Source: Arthrinium phaeospermum
Taxonomy: Eukaryota; Ascomycota; Sordariomycetes; Amphisphaeriales; Apiosporaceae
NCBI GenBank assembly: GCA_006503535.1
Contig: QYRS01000003.1
Location: forward strand, 992,001 to 1,056,000
Direction: 5' to 3'
DNA: 64,000 nt
The notes under the pieces were generated by a model. That model saw only the letters and a program-made list of their open reading frames with translations. It was not told the DNA's origin and ran no database searches. The translations under genes were made by a program, and so were the position numbers. Shown piece after piece: positions 1 to 10,791 of this stretch. Positions within the stretch are counted from its first letter, which is position 1; the number at the start of each line of letters is the position of its first letter.

Positions 1-344
1 GGGCCACTGCCCTCACTGACGTCGACCAGCTTCGCCTCCTTCTTGGCGGCCTTCTTCTTGGAGCCGGCGCTCGTGACGCGGAGGCCCTGGCGGCGGTCGG
101 CGTCGAGGCCGTTGCCCCAGTTGGGCGCGTGGTCGAGCAGGGTGTCGTCCTCATCAATGTCGGACTCCTCGGACTCGACCGGGTCGTCGTAGTTGGCCCG
201 GCGCTCCGCCGACATGCTCGGGCTCACCAGGTACCCCCGGATCGTGAAGACGCCGAGCGCGAAGCCGGAGATGAAGGCGACGATGCTCGTCGTTAGGATG
301 ATGCCCGCCGGGCCCGACTGCGTGCCGGTGTACTGGACCGACAT
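1..344 (-). CDS. PTH2: Peptidyl-tRNA hydrolase 2, N-terminal part (runs off left edge)
   Basis: The start codon is at 344 and the frame stays open to the window edge, giving about 114 residues. Residues near 14-36 form one hydrophobic segment (ILTTSIVAFISGFALGVFTI). It is followed by an acidic stretch (DDPVESDESDIDEDD), a conserved-looking NWGNGLDADRRQGLRV block and a lysine-rich linker. A single N-terminal anchor, acidic linker and then a catalytic domain is the layout of fungal and animal PTH2 (Bit1/PTRH2), an outer-mitochondrial-membrane enzyme that frees tRNA from stalled peptidyl-tRNA. The catalytic domain would lie to the left of base 1 and cannot be seen. The call therefore rests on the anchor and linker, which I recognise from the family. 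Another anchored protein is possible. Confidence 0.6.
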   Translation of the reverse strand, partial: MSVQYTGTQSGPAGIILTTSIVAFISGFALGVFTIRGYLVSPSMSAERRANYDDPVESEESDIDEDDTLLDHAPNWGNGLDADRRQGLRVTSAGSKKKAAKKEAKLVDVSEGSG

Positions 345-3300
345 TTTTTTGGACTGGCCGGTGGGCTGTGGGTGTATGGATCGGGTTGGTCGTATGTTTG
401 GTTTTCGGGAAGTTTGGTTCGGAATCGGTGGGGAAATCGTCAAGGGCTGGGGCGAGCAGGCTCTAGGTTGGTAATATATGTATTGGAGCTTTCGTGATAC
501 TAGTTCGTGGGGGGTGTTTTTTTGTGGTTCAGCTTAGCAGGAGAAAAAAAAATAAGGTAAGAGACGATCGACGTCAATGAGGCTGAACTGAAGGAGCTTA
601 TCCCGGAAATTTTATGGACAGCTTCAGGATTTCGCCTACCTACCTCCTGGCAGCAGTTGAGACAAGGGACGAACTGCCCGTTCTGTAGCGCTTTGCGTGC
701 CCCACGCCTGACACACCACCAGCCTTGCGCCGGCCTACTGAACACTGGCTGACACCTACTGGCCAGCCAGCAGGTGGTATCAGGGGTCATCGTAGCTACA
801 CGGGGCTGCAGTGTCCCTAGCAGCGCCTCTCAGATCGCGCGATCGCGGTATGCGAAATCGAATCCGCGACATCCCAGACAGGCTCACCTTTTATTAGTCG
901 TCGCAAAGACCCGAGGCTTATCACAGCTAGGTAAGGAGCTCAATTGCTCGTGTCATCCAGCAATCTCCCAATCCTGAGCTCAGATGCACATCTGATAAAT
1001 CTACCGTTTGATCTGATGCATCTACCGCCTATCTCTCTTATTCCCGTAGCATATATGGATATATCTGCCAAAGCGCACTGATAAGCGGCCTGCCTTCTGC
1101 GCAGGGCATCAGCGGGGAATATAGCACCATAGCAGTGAATAAACGTCTGTGTTTGATGATGTGCTGCAGTACAATTCCTGCCCTGTGTTTTACCTATTGA
1201 TTGATTGCACGGGCGGGTTGAACCACCAGTGAAATCCCAGATGGCCGGGTTTGCGTCCCCCATTGGTCGCAGAACGTGGCTCTGGAGCGAGCTGCCGCGT
1301 GATTGAGCGAGTAAGCTACCTACCCATTGCGCTCGGAATGACGCTATGCCAAGCTGAGAGTTGGAGAGACAGACGGCGAGGGAAAGATAGCAGATTCTCC
1401 GTCCAGACAGACGAGTAGGACACGCCGATTTGAGCCTTTCCAATGGATCAGAATCAGAAAACGGGACGGCATCTTCTTGTTTTTGTGGCGTGTCTGACGC
1501 TGTTCCTTGGCTGAAAGCTTAATCGCGTGATAGGCTGGCTTTTGGCGAGATACCCGTCCATCCCTATTCTGGAGGGACGCTCTTATCATACGATGGACGA
1601 TGCAGATGGCAGAGAACAGGCAGTTGTTTGTTGCGATGCGCCGTGCAGCTATATCATGAGATACCGGCCGTTGAGTAAGACAGAGGTTAACAGATCATGT
1701 ACATCCATTACCTCAATCTCGGTATACAACCTGGCACCTGGTTACCACGGGCTGCTCTGCAGGCGGGTGTGTTACGTGGGGTTCTTCCCCAGGTGCAGTT
1801 TGCCGAAACTCTGATTACATGTATATATATACATCCTCTGGCCGTGCAGTGCATCGATGCTGCTGGCTGGCGTTCGTGCACAAGACTCTGGGCTGAGCAG
1901 ATTTGCTCAGCGTCAAAAGCTAGGTAGGTATAGCAGTTCGATACCTACCTACCAGGTTGCCAACGCTCGCATATAATACTCAGAGGATGGCATATATAAC
2001 ACAATTTGATTAAATTGAAGGACCGTTATTGCACCCCATGCTTAATTGGTTAAAGATTTCGGTGGTGGTAATGGTTAAGTAGTCAACCACCCACCACCTT
2101 TTGACATTGGGGAGATATGCTGGGGAAAATGAGGAAAGACGATGAGCGATGTCACACCATATATCATATCCCAGGTAGACTGACAGCGTAGCCTACTGCA
2201 ACTATATGGATGAAGCAAGCACCTTAGGTAGGTAAAATGCTAGAAGCGTTGCACCCCTAAACTAATGCGACCCGTCATCTTGTTACTGGGGATCGATCCC
2301 CTCTGGCAGAGAGACTCATGGCGACCTCAAAAGGGTAAAGCCAGGGAACCCCAGGCCAATCAAATCAGAGAGGCACGGGAAAGGGAAGAGAAGAAGTTCA
2401 TTGTTGTTGTTCCCATGGCCGCCCGCCTGCTTGCCGTCCGTCCGCATCCACATTTTGCCTACCCGCCTACCCTCCCACCCAGTTGTGTGCTACCACCACC
2501 ACCCGCAGCGCAGTCACTGTTCTGTCCCCCATCCCGCACGCCCTGCTGCTGCTGCCGCCTTCGCCGCTGCCAAACCATCTATCTCTCTCCTCACCTTTCG
2601 CCCAGTTCAGTTCGGTCAGCTTCTTTGGGCAGAGAGAGCATTGTGACCTCAGGTGTCTTTTTTGCTTCTTCCTCTTATTTTGCAGCTGTTGCATGCATAC
2701 ACACATGCTGTCCCATACCTGGGGTTGTTGAAGACACGACATCGATGGACCTTTTGGATGTGTTGTTCCCCATTTCTTTTTTTGGGCGCTCCGTATCGTC
2801 CATTTTCTAGCTGTATCACTGTCGGCGCCCTACGGCATCGCAGGTTCCTTGTAGTAGCGCATCCAGCATCCTTGCAATTCGGGGACCGCACCCAGTTCCA
2901 GTCCCAAACATCCTTACCGTAGATTCCTCCCGCCTTCTGGACTATCTCCATTTCCACTCCCAAGAGGACCGTACCTTACCTAGCCTGCTTTGTTCCCAGC
3001 AACCGCATACAGCATACACGATCATTACGTTACGCCAGATATACCGCGATATCGAACCTGCCACGAACTGCTCGTCGTCGTGAGCCATCCCCCAAAACAA
3101 TCGCAATTGGCACCCACTATCGTCGACACCCGCGCTTCTTCGCGTCGCATGATACTGTGGACCTAGCCCATCGGTTCTCGCGCGATACGTGACGACGAAT
3201 CCCCCGACACACCTGACGCGGTTCGTTTCGTTGGGAGATGCGCTGGGAGAACTGTCGCAAAGGCTCATTGGAGGTTGGATAAGACGTTCTACGCGGTAGT

Positions 3301-3760
3301 AGAGACCTTGGGTACATTGGATACCGCCGTCCACTGCGCGCTCCGATCCGGTATATTTCAAAGGGCAACCGAGTTGCACACCGAACCTCACACATCCAAC
3401 TGGTTAGTCAAGCCTGCGTAATCTCGCGATTCACTTTCTTTGTCCATTGATTTGCCGGGCTCAATTCCCCCAAGCTTCGTACCCCAAAAGCTATTGTTCT
3501 TCCCCTTTGACCCCAGAACCTCCCCAAACGTCGCGCCATCCGAATCCAGCTTCCCCATTGAATATGCAATCTTGCAAGCAGATGATGTCCATCGAAATTA
3601 ATCATGAAGACAGGAAGTTGAAGTAGTCCTGTTTGCAGAGCGCGGTACGAGTTCGCATGCATACGTCCTTGCCGAGACAACGAACTATTCCCTTTCATGA
3701 TCGTCTTGCGGCTGTGCGCGCAACACGCCAAGGTTGCATGAGAACAAAGGGAAAAGAACC
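345..3760. other. Gene-poor intergenic region with TAGGTAGGTA motifs and pyrimidine-rich leader
   Basis: No convincing gene is present. Short open frames on both strands overlap one another and have low-complexity translations. The tetranucleotide motif TAGG/CCTA recurs at about 635-647, 1316-1325, 1921-1930, 1942-1953 and 2225-2234, and the middle pair forms a perfect hairpin. From about 2400 to 3700 the plus strand is pyrimidine-rich (CTCTCTCC, TTTTTTGCTTCTTCC), as expected for the promoter and long leader of the gene starting at 3761. Confidence 0.6.
1921..1951. repeat. Perfect 11-base inverted repeat (TAGGTAGGTAT hairpin)
   Basis: Arms 1921-1931 (TAGGTAGGTAT) and 1941-1951 (ATACCTACCTA) are exact reverse complements around a 9-base loop. 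The arms are the same motif that is dispersed in this intergenic region. Confidence 0.75.
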
Positions 3761-6082
3761 ATGGAGGGGACAGCGAAGTCGATAGGGACCTTAATCAACG
3801 CCTATCTGCCTGGTCACCCGCACCATCTGTCCATTTCTGCGACTGCCCAATACACGCTCCCGGCAAAGGATTCACGTCCAGACGAAGACATCATAACGCA
3901 ACTCCAGTACATGACCTACCTGCACGACGTTGACCGCGGAGTTTTATTTACCAGAGCGGAGTTCGATATCATCAAGGAGCCAGAGCTGGAACACAAGAAT
4001 GCGACTTCCTCCCAAACGCCACGGACGGACCCTAACAAGCCCGTTACCAAGTTGTCATTGAAGGACTACAAGAATAGGAAACATCAAGCCGTTTCTGCGG
4101 AGGGCGAAACGCCCAAGAAAGCCGCCACATCGCTGTCCACGTCCGCCACAACAAAACAGCTGGCGAGCGAGCAAGCACCCAGCCATAAGAAACAGCCCGA
4201 GGCACCCTCCTCCGTCGCGAAAGAGATGGGTCGCGACGCAGAGCCTAGGAAGGCTCACCCCAGCCTCCCACCGAAACCCGACATAAAGCGACTCAGGAGC
4301 CCTTCGCCAGAAAAGAAGAAGCGGCCATCGGATGCGCTTGACAACGAAAGAGCCGCTAAGCGCACAAAGTTGGAAAGCCCAATGCCTAATGGGAAGGCTT
4401 CCTCGATCCATTCCAAGTCAGGGACACCTCAGATGAGCGACCGGCCGAGTTCCCATGTAAAAAAGCCGTCGAAGGATTTGAAAGGCTCAGCTATGGTGAA
4501 CGGGCGATCTGCTCTTGGCAACTCGACGAAAGACGCTGCATCTCCTCGGCCGAGCAGTCAGGTCAATGGGTCTCAGAAGTCAACTAACAGTAGCCACGGC
4601 ACGCCTAAGAAGGAGAAGGCCAGTGTGCCTTCATTACTCTCTCCTCTTGGCTTCTCGGCGGACGACTACGAGATCACCCGACCGGCTGCAAAAAAGACCG
4701 CGGACTCGAAAGCCACCAAGAAACAACGCGACGACCCGGACCCGTCTCCGCGGAAGCCAAAGTCCAAGATCCCACCGCTCCTTTCTCCTTTACCCGAATA
4801 CATTAGAGACGAGATCGATAAGGGGCTGAAAGATGGCATCTTGAAACCGAAGGTCGAGGCCTCGCAAAAGTCTACGCCGACGTCGAGTCAAAAAAGCAAC
4901 GCATCGGATTCACAGAGCACCGCGCGCAAAGGCCCCGCCAAGTCCATTAAGAAGGAGAAGGAAGACACCATACATGTGGAAAGCAAGGCATCCGAGAAGA
5001 AAGAGGGGAAGAGAGAAGAGGACACGAAGCTGATCATAAGGATGAAATACCCCAAGCGACTTGCCAAGACGGTTTCACGCCTCTTGAATTTGCCGCCTAG
5101 GAAGCCGGACACTGCGAAGCGGGACGCGTCAGAAGGCATCAAGAAGGAAGAACATGCAGGCCGCGATCGATCCGTCAGTGTTGAGCCGGTGGCGACGGCT
5201 AGGAAACGGCCGCGCATGGGCCCTGAGATCAACGAGCCGCCGGCTGCAACCAAGCGACCCAGAACGTCGGACATTGCACAGCCGGCAACGCCTTCTAAGC
5301 AGAGCGTTACCATGCAACGTGTGGCGTCGAGCAGCTCGCAGGCGGGTACCCCTGGGGCTGTCAATACCACTCCAGCGCCTCCAACCTCGTCGGATCGCCG
5401 GTATAATACGCCCGCGGACTTGGAGAAGGTCGCCAAGTTGAAGAAGAGGTGTGCCGACTACCAAACCTTGGGAACGCGCCTCAAGCATGCAAGGGAAAAG
5501 TCCCTGAAACCACCACCCGGAGGCAACGCGCCGTCGAACCTCTCACACGACGATCGCCTGCACGCCATGGCAATGGCCATCCAGATTGTTTTATCTTACA
5601 TGATCGGCTTCCAGGCTCTGGACGAGTCCCGTGACGCTGAGCGAAAAGCACGTGATCCATCGCACTGGAAGAGCATTTTCCCTCTGCTCAGATTGTATAG
5701 GCATGAGTGCCAGAGCTCAGGGGATGTACATGCTTTGCTGCTCCGCCTTTTCAGTATTTGTCAAGTCTGGACGGGCCGGGCAATAAACTCGCTTCCTCTG
5801 GATAGCAACATCGCGCGCGAAATGTCCCAAAACATGAAAGACCAGGAAACCACATGGAAGATGGCCGAACAAGCCAGAAAGAAATTGGACGATGCAAATG
5901 GCAACGGCGGCGGTGAGGTCGCCCGACTCATTGATCGACTGGGGCCATGGTCGAGTCCTGACGAGGCCACGCCTGTTGTCCTCAAGGTCCTTAAGCGGGC
6001 CATCCGGCTCAAGGAGGGGTTCACGGCGGTTCAAGAGCTCATCGACGTCGCAAACTCGATGACTAATGGTGCTCGAGGTTGA
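3761..6082 (+). CDS. Disordered nuclear protein with conserved C-terminal helical domain (AF4/Ebp1-like, super elongation complex candidate)
   Basis: The product is 773 residues from one open exon. I chose the ATG at 3761 because of its strong context (AACCATGG). An earlier ATG at 3738 is out of frame. Residues 1-80 form a folded N-terminal block. The middle (about 80-540) is a long basic, Ser/Pro/Lys-rich disordered region with nuclear-localisation-like clusters (KKKRP, KRTK) and two LLSPL motifs (SLLSPLGF, PPLLSPLPEY), followed by a short conserved block (IIRMKYPKRLAKTV). The last 220 residues are predicted helical and contain a FPLLRLYRHECQ-type segment. That order resembles the C-terminal homology domain of AF4/AFF proteins and of the fission-yeast Ell-binding protein Ebp1, which would make it a scaffold of the transcription super elongation complex. 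The family link is my inference from pattern only. The safe call is a conserved nuclear protein. Confidence 0.55.
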   Translation: MEGTAKSIGTLINAYLPGHPHHLSISATAQYTLPAKDSRPDEDIITQLQYMTYLHDVDRGVLFTRAEFDIIKEPELEHKNATSSQTPRTDPNKPVTKLSLKDYKNRKHQAVSAEGETPKKAATSLSTSATTKQLASEQAPSHKKQPEAPSSVAKEMGRDAEPRKAHPSLPPKPDIKRLRSPSPEKKKRPSDALDNERAAKRTKLESPMPNGKASSIHSKSGTPQMSDRPSSHVKKPSKDLKGSAMVNGRSALGNSTKDAASPRPSSQVNGSQKSTNSSHGTPKKEKASVPSLLSPLGFSADDYEITRPAAKKTADSKATKKQRDDPDPSPRKPKSKIPPLLSPLPEYIRDEIDKGLKDGILKPKVEASQKSTPTSSQKSNASDSQSTARKGPAKSIKKEKEDTIHVESKASEKKEGKREEDTKLIIRMKYPKRLAKTVSRLLNLPPRKPDTAKRDASEGIKKEEHAGRDRSVSVEPVATARKRPRMGPEINEPPAATKRPRTSDIAQPATPSKQSVTMQRVASSSSQAGTPGAVNTTPAPPTSSDRRYNTPADLEKVAKLKKRCADYQTLGTRLKHAREKSLKPPPGGNAPSNLSHDDRLHAMAMAIQIVLSYMIGFQALDESRDAERKARDPSHWKSIFPLLRLYRHECQSSGDVHALLLRLFSICQVWTGRAINSLPLDSNIAREMSQNMKDQETTWKMAEQARKKLDDANGNGGGEVARLIDRLGPWSSPDEATPVVLKVLKRAIRLKEGFTAVQELIDVANSMTNGARG

Positions 6083-7095
6083 GGATGATGGCCAAGACTG
6101 TGTATTCAATCCCCACGCGCCGTCGATTACGCCGAGAACTCGATCGCCGGTTTCCCTGTACGTGTAATGTATAGTACGAGTGCGACGACGTCTGATGCAA
6201 GCGCAGTACCTACTCGCTATGACGCAGGCTCTGTCACGCGACCGGTTATGGGCATTTTAAGCCACACCATTGTACAATTGACTTTCAGCGAATGTTTCAC
6301 GTTTTTATAATCAGAGGGAGAGAGGACATGCGAAGGTGTATAACTGTACATTTCCCCCGATTCACGCGGCGAAGGTTCTCTCGATGGTTCAACTGCAAGG
6401 CCCATGGGAAACGGGGAGACTCGCATCATCTCAAACGAACAATATGGCCAGATTACAGGGTACATACGTGCGGACAGCCAGCATCATCATACCAATAGTG
6501 ACATCATGTGGAGTTGTGTAGGTGGGCGAGAAAGGTGTCGAGCGAGGGACAAGACAAGAGTCAAGCAACAGGAGCAGTGGCGGCGATTATGGCAACTGAG
6601 AAGAAACGAGCGAGCCTACTTGCGCTTTGATGATATCCCCACGGCTTGGCCGAGCAAATGACATTACATTGCAAACATATTCTCGGTTTTGTGTTGTCTT
6701 TATCTGTGAATGACCCCTCGTCGCATTTGGTGGCATTAGGTAACACTCGCCATGCTTGTCATCCTGGGAGAGGGGATGGGTTTTGTGACTGGTGTTCGTT
6801 TTCTGGGATGTAATACTCTGAGTAACTTGTCATGCCTCACACCTCGGTCGAGCAGGTCTCATACCCATGACTGTTTATTGCTGCGCCCCTGAACGGCACA
6901 AGGTAGGATCGGCCTTGCATGCGGGGTTCACATTGTACCGAGAGGCACACTGGATCTGACAACACGTTCCAGTGCCCACAGCCTCTCCTTCGTCTCCGTT
7001 GGTCGTTTGATCCCAGCATATGTAGGGATTCAAATGTTGATGGAAACCAGTCTTCCATGGGGAGTTTCAATGGACGATATTAGGAAGGCGCCAAC
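6083..7095. other. Intergenic region between two plus-strand genes
   Basis: This stretch serves as the 3' region of the 3761-6082 gene and the promoter of the 7096 gene. No supported gene, repeat or RNA was seen. Confidence 0.5.
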
Positions 7096-9195
7096 ATGGC
7101 ACTGCTAGGCGAATCACAACATGCACGCCCAGAAGGCGACAGACCGGGCGGCTCCAGCCAGAATAAGCCATCTTTGACCCGGTACATCTCCATACAGCAG
7201 CCTCCAAATGTCCAAGAAGCATGTCCCCTGGCAAGAGTGCCAGACCACATTGTGCAACATATACTTCGGTTCCTTCAACATAGCCGCCCCGAAGATGTCC
7301 TAACTGTGGCAGAGGTGTGCCATTTTCTCTACGAACAGGCACGCTATGTTCAGCATCACGTCGTAAACGTTGATCTCGTACAGGACCAACATCTGGACGC
7401 TCGTCTCGGCCTCATCCAACACCACAACCTATTTCCGGCCGTTCGTGAACTCCGAGTGCAACGCACATGGTTCGAGGTGCCTAACGAGGACTACAGGAAG
7501 ATCCTCTCGCGCCTGGTGGAGATGATTCCGCGCATGACGGGACTGCGCGACCTGCATTGGAACGTGTCGCGGCATGGGACGACGGAGGGTGTCCCAAAGG
7601 CCCTCCTTGACAAGCTGCCTCCCCAGCTGCGTCTGCACACGTCGTTCTTCCATTGGTGCCACACGCCCGAGCGCGGCAGCGCGCAGTTCCGTCAGGCCCT
7701 CGCCTGCCTCGTCGGCAATCGAAATCTCTACAGCCTCTGCCTGGACATCTCGGTCGAGCAGGGCGAGGAATGCGCCGAGACCATGTCGGTGCTCAAGGAC
7801 GTGCTCCTCTCGTGTCCCAACCTCCGCCGCATCCCCGCGCTGCGCACCCGCTGGTGCCACCACGTGTGCGAGACCTACCCGCTCTCCCCCATGGCCTCCT
7901 ACGCCGGGCTCGGCTTCGCGGACGGGGAGCGGCCGGCGGCGGCGTGGGAGGAGCTCGGGCTCGGCGAGTACATGTGGCCGTCCGTGGGGATGCGCCTGAC
8001 CGGGGACCGGACGCTGGGCGGCTGGGGGTCCCGCGGGTACCCTATCGACGCCGGCCCCGAGGAAGCTTACTGGGCCGAGACGTTTGACTGGTCCCAACTG
8101 GAGCGACTGACCTACTCGCTAGATTGCCGGTTTCCGCCCGTCCTCTTCTCCAAGCTGGTTGGGCTACGTGAGTTTCGGCTGGAGCACGACTGGAACCAGG
8201 CCACGTTTGAGGAGGATGCCATTGCGCGCCTCGACGACATCGTCTCGCCGCTGGAGGTCCTGGCTTTACCCCGCTTGAATGATGAGCAGATGCGCGAAGA
8301 GGCGACCCGGTGGTTTGGCGCCATTGTCCGGCACGGCTCGACCTTGCGGAGCTTGACCATGCATACGAAGAACTGGTGCTCCTGGAGGGACCCGGACGGA
8401 GGCATGACCGAGCGGGCCTTGAAACTTCTGCTTCCCAACGATGAGACCGGCGGCGGCGGTCTTCCGCGTCTCGAGGAGCTCTCTCTCGACCTTGCCTGGG
8501 ATGAAGACGGCGGTGGCTGGCCGTACCGAGCGCTGGACGTCATCGCCCGGTTCCCGCAACTGCGGCGGGTCGAGCTGTGGTTCCGCCTGCGCCGCGGGTA
8601 CTTGCACGCCCATCCGCACCTCACCGTCGCCACGGCGCGCCACTTGGCCGGGTACCTCCGTCAGCGAAATCCGCGCCTGCAGCGCCTGGTTTTGCGGCCC
8701 GGGCTCGGGGAGTGGACGACGACATCGCATAGAACAGGATGCCAACAGACGCCGGTCCCTCGCAGCGAGCTGAACTGGGTCGATTTCAACTGTGTTTCCT
8801 TCGTGTGCGAGTCCGTGGCTCCTCCTCCTGTCGAAGAGGCTACTGACGGCGCTGGTATCATCATAACGTGTCCGGAGCTGAGTCGGGAATTGAACTGGCG
8901 GCTACGCCATCTCGCAACGTCGCCGGATGATGATGACGAAAGTCCTCGTGGGGAACGCCTAGTAACAACAGACCTCGACGAGAAGAACTTGCCCCTCAAG
9001 GTCGCGCTGGACGGGCCGCTCTCTGGCGCGGAATGGATGGCGTGGTGTAATCAGCCCATGCCCGTCGGGCATGAAGCAGCGCGCGACCGAGGCAATTCGA
9101 TTCCGCCAGAGATTGCCGTGGTTCGGCCTTGGAGGCGGGCGCTGGGGCATGTCAAAGACGCGATGGGGTTGATCCAGTACGTTCTCAGAAGATGA
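7096..9195 (+). CDS. F-box protein with divergent leucine-rich C-terminal region
   Basis: The product is 699 residues from a single exon. The start has good context (CCAACATGG). Residues about 43-85 carry an F-box (LARVPDHIVQHILRFL, then DVLTVAEVCHFLYEQA), which binds Skp1 in SCF ubiquitin ligases. The rest has spaced leucine-rich segments (LREFRLEH, LEVLALPRL, LRSLTMHTKNW, LEELSLDLAW, LRRVELWFRL) that look like irregular leucine-rich repeats typical of fungal F-box proteins, probably the substrate-binding face. Composition is GC-rich between about 7.6 and 8.1 kb. The large minus-strand open frames there are antisense shadows. Its substrate cannot be inferred. Confidence 0.8.
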   Translation: MALLGESQHARPEGDRPGGSSQNKPSLTRYISIQQPPNVQEACPLARVPDHIVQHILRFLQHSRPEDVLTVAEVCHFLYEQARYVQHHVVNVDLVQDQHLDARLGLIQHHNLFPAVRELRVQRTWFEVPNEDYRKILSRLVEMIPRMTGLRDLHWNVSRHGTTEGVPKALLDKLPPQLRLHTSFFHWCHTPERGSAQFRQALACLVGNRNLYSLCLDISVEQGEECAETMSVLKDVLLSCPNLRRIPALRTRWCHHVCETYPLSPMASYAGLGFADGERPAAAWEELGLGEYMWPSVGMRLTGDRTLGGWGSRGYPIDAGPEEAYWAETFDWSQLERLTYSLDCRFPPVLFSKLVGLREFRLEHDWNQATFEEDAIARLDDIVSPLEVLALPRLNDEQMREEATRWFGAIVRHGSTLRSLTMHTKNWCSWRDPDGGMTERALKLLLPNDETGGGGLPRLEELSLDLAWDEDGGGWPYRALDVIARFPQLRRVELWFRLRRGYLHAHPHLTVATARHLAGYLRQRNPRLQRLVLRPGLGEWTTTSHRTGCQQTPVPRSELNWVDFNCVSFVCESVAPPPVEEATDGAGIIITCPELSRELNWRLRHLATSPDDDDESPRGERLVTTDLDEKNLPLKVALDGPLSGAEWMAWCNQPMPVGHEAARDRGNSIPPEIAVVRPWRRALGHVKDAMGLIQYVLRR

Positions 9196-9358
9196 GGACT
9201 CGTCGATGGGGTATGAAACAAAATTGGTAATATTCGCTATGACTGGCTGATCTCGCCCTGGATAATCATCATTTGGTGACCAACTGCCTGCCCCCATTCA
9301 GAGGTAGAGCTATCTCCCTCATCCAACACTGCGTTGGTCCCAAAAGCCCCAAAGCTCA

Positions 9359-9378
9359 CTCCTTCCTTCCTTCCTTCC
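9359..9378. repeat. TTCC microsatellite
   Basis: A short run of the TTCC tetranucleotide lies in the shared 3' space between the convergent F-box and EthD genes. Confidence 0.7.
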
Positions 9379-9395
9379 TCGCGCTTCTTCCCAGT

Positions 9396-9728
9396 TTAAG
9401 CTGAGGAGTTACAACCGCTCTTCTCCACGTCCATGACCCAAAAGACGGGCGGCTTCTGGCTGTAGTTGACGAGGTCGTCGTTGATGGCCTGGGCCTGCTC
9501 GGAAGTGAGCTGGGCGTTGGCCTTGTCGAGGTCGTCGCGGTGGTCGAGGTCGACCTCGATGACGACCTCGTAGGGACAACTTTCATCGCCGGCCGGCGTC
9601 GCCAGCAGCCGGTAGGCCTTGGCGTACGGCTGCCACAGGCCGAACACCCAGGGGACGTGCTTGGTCTTGTAGTAGTCCAGGTTCATGTTGGCGCCTTTGG
9701 GGTAGGCGGCGAAGGCTACGGCGGGCAT
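9396..9728 (-). CDS. EthD-domain small protein
   Basis: The product is 110 residues from a single exon, the usual size for the EthD (ethyl tert-butyl ether degradation) family of dimeric alpha+beta barrels. The signature order is visible: an N-terminal strand ending in AAYPKGA, then MNLDYYKTKHVPWV with the typical Tyr/His pair, a middle strand (PYEVVIEVDL) and a C-terminal acidic helix. Family members are often annotated as accessory proteins or as oxygenase/cyclase-like enzymes in fungal pathways. The actual reaction is unknown. It is convergent with the F-box gene and has no obvious partner. Confidence 0.8.
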   Translation of the reverse strand: MPAVAFAAYPKGANMNLDYYKTKHVPWVFGLWQPYAKAYRLLATPAGDESCPYEVVIEVDLDHRDDLDKANAQLTSEQAQAINDDLVNYSQKPPVFWVMDVEKSGCNSSA

Positions 9729-10791
9729 GGTGATGGTGATGGTGATATTATGGTTTAAATTCCGGGTTGTGATAAGAGATTACTAAGGGCTGGTCAGTAT
9801 ATCATGGTTCTTGGAGAGCTTCCATGGTTCACTTACGGGTTAAGTAGGTTGGGTACTATCAGTGACGCGATTGGAGAAAGTGGCAGATATGGGGTGACCC
9901 TAACCCGTCACGAAGGAAACTTTCCAAGAATTTATAGATCCGAATCGATCATGCAAGCAAGCTCTTCTTTACCTGGGGTTAAGGGGCGATAGGATATGAT
10001 TTTCATCCCCATCCCTATTGTTTGGTTCTGTAGCGTCCAAACTTCAAAGTCGCTTAGCGGGCTGGCGGGTTCGTTCCGCCACCCCACAAAGGAGCTCCGC
10101 ATAGCAGTCGATCCCGACGTTTTCTATGGAGCCAGGTAGCTACGCGCCGCCTAGTCCAGACAGACCCGAGCGGAAACGAACCATTCCGGGGTCCTGATGT
10201 CAGCTTGGCAAGTAACCTCACATCCAGGAGACTGTTTCAACGACGGCCATTGGCTTCGCGCATAATTCATGTGCGTCGCTTGTCCGCCTCGTTTATCGAA
10301 CGAAATCGTGTCATACAGCTGTGTCAAGGTGCCGTTCTGTGTTTCGGCAGCTACGGGAAGTGCTGAAATAAACTGAGTCGGCCCGAGTCGGTGCTCGAAC
10401 AGTGTCCTTTGGCCTCGGAGCCGGCATCTTGACAGTTTGTTTGGGTCGCAGATCAGCAGCAACGACCCACTATAGTGGAGAGGCGTAATTGCGACTATAC
10501 TCCTAATTACTATGCCGATCCTCGGTATATCGCACTCGAAGTAGACTGAAAACCGTGGCTTCTTGTGCTACTCGTTTCCTCGACATCCAACAGTTACGGG
10601 TCTGCGAAAGCTGCCCTCGGCATACTTTGATAGGATATATTCAGGCTTTAATTTCTGTATATTACTGCGTTACATACCTAAGCTCATGCCATGCCGTTCC
10701 ATCATGCTTCTATCGCCGAATTAGTCCATATCCGATCTTCTCACAGCTATCCCCTTCAAGGGTTGACTGGAAAACAGCCGTCCCCCTGGAC
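9729..10791. other. Intergenic region
   Basis: Promoter side of the EthD gene and 3' side of the family gene ending at 10792. No supported gene or repeat is visible. Confidence 0.45.

Noticed and set aside
843..875. Possible tRNA T-arm (GCGGATTCGATTTCGC on the minus strand)
   Set aside because: The stem does not pair fully, and no acceptor, D or anticodon arm could be placed around it.
2265..2810. 181-codon plus-strand frame
   Set aside because: It translates a pyrimidine-rich leader into Pro/Ser/Cys-rich text. It fits a 5' untranslated region better.
7429..8745. Large minus-strand frames opposite the F-box gene
   Set aside because: GC-rich antisense shadows of the plus-strand gene. Arg/Pro/Ala-rich composition and no start context.
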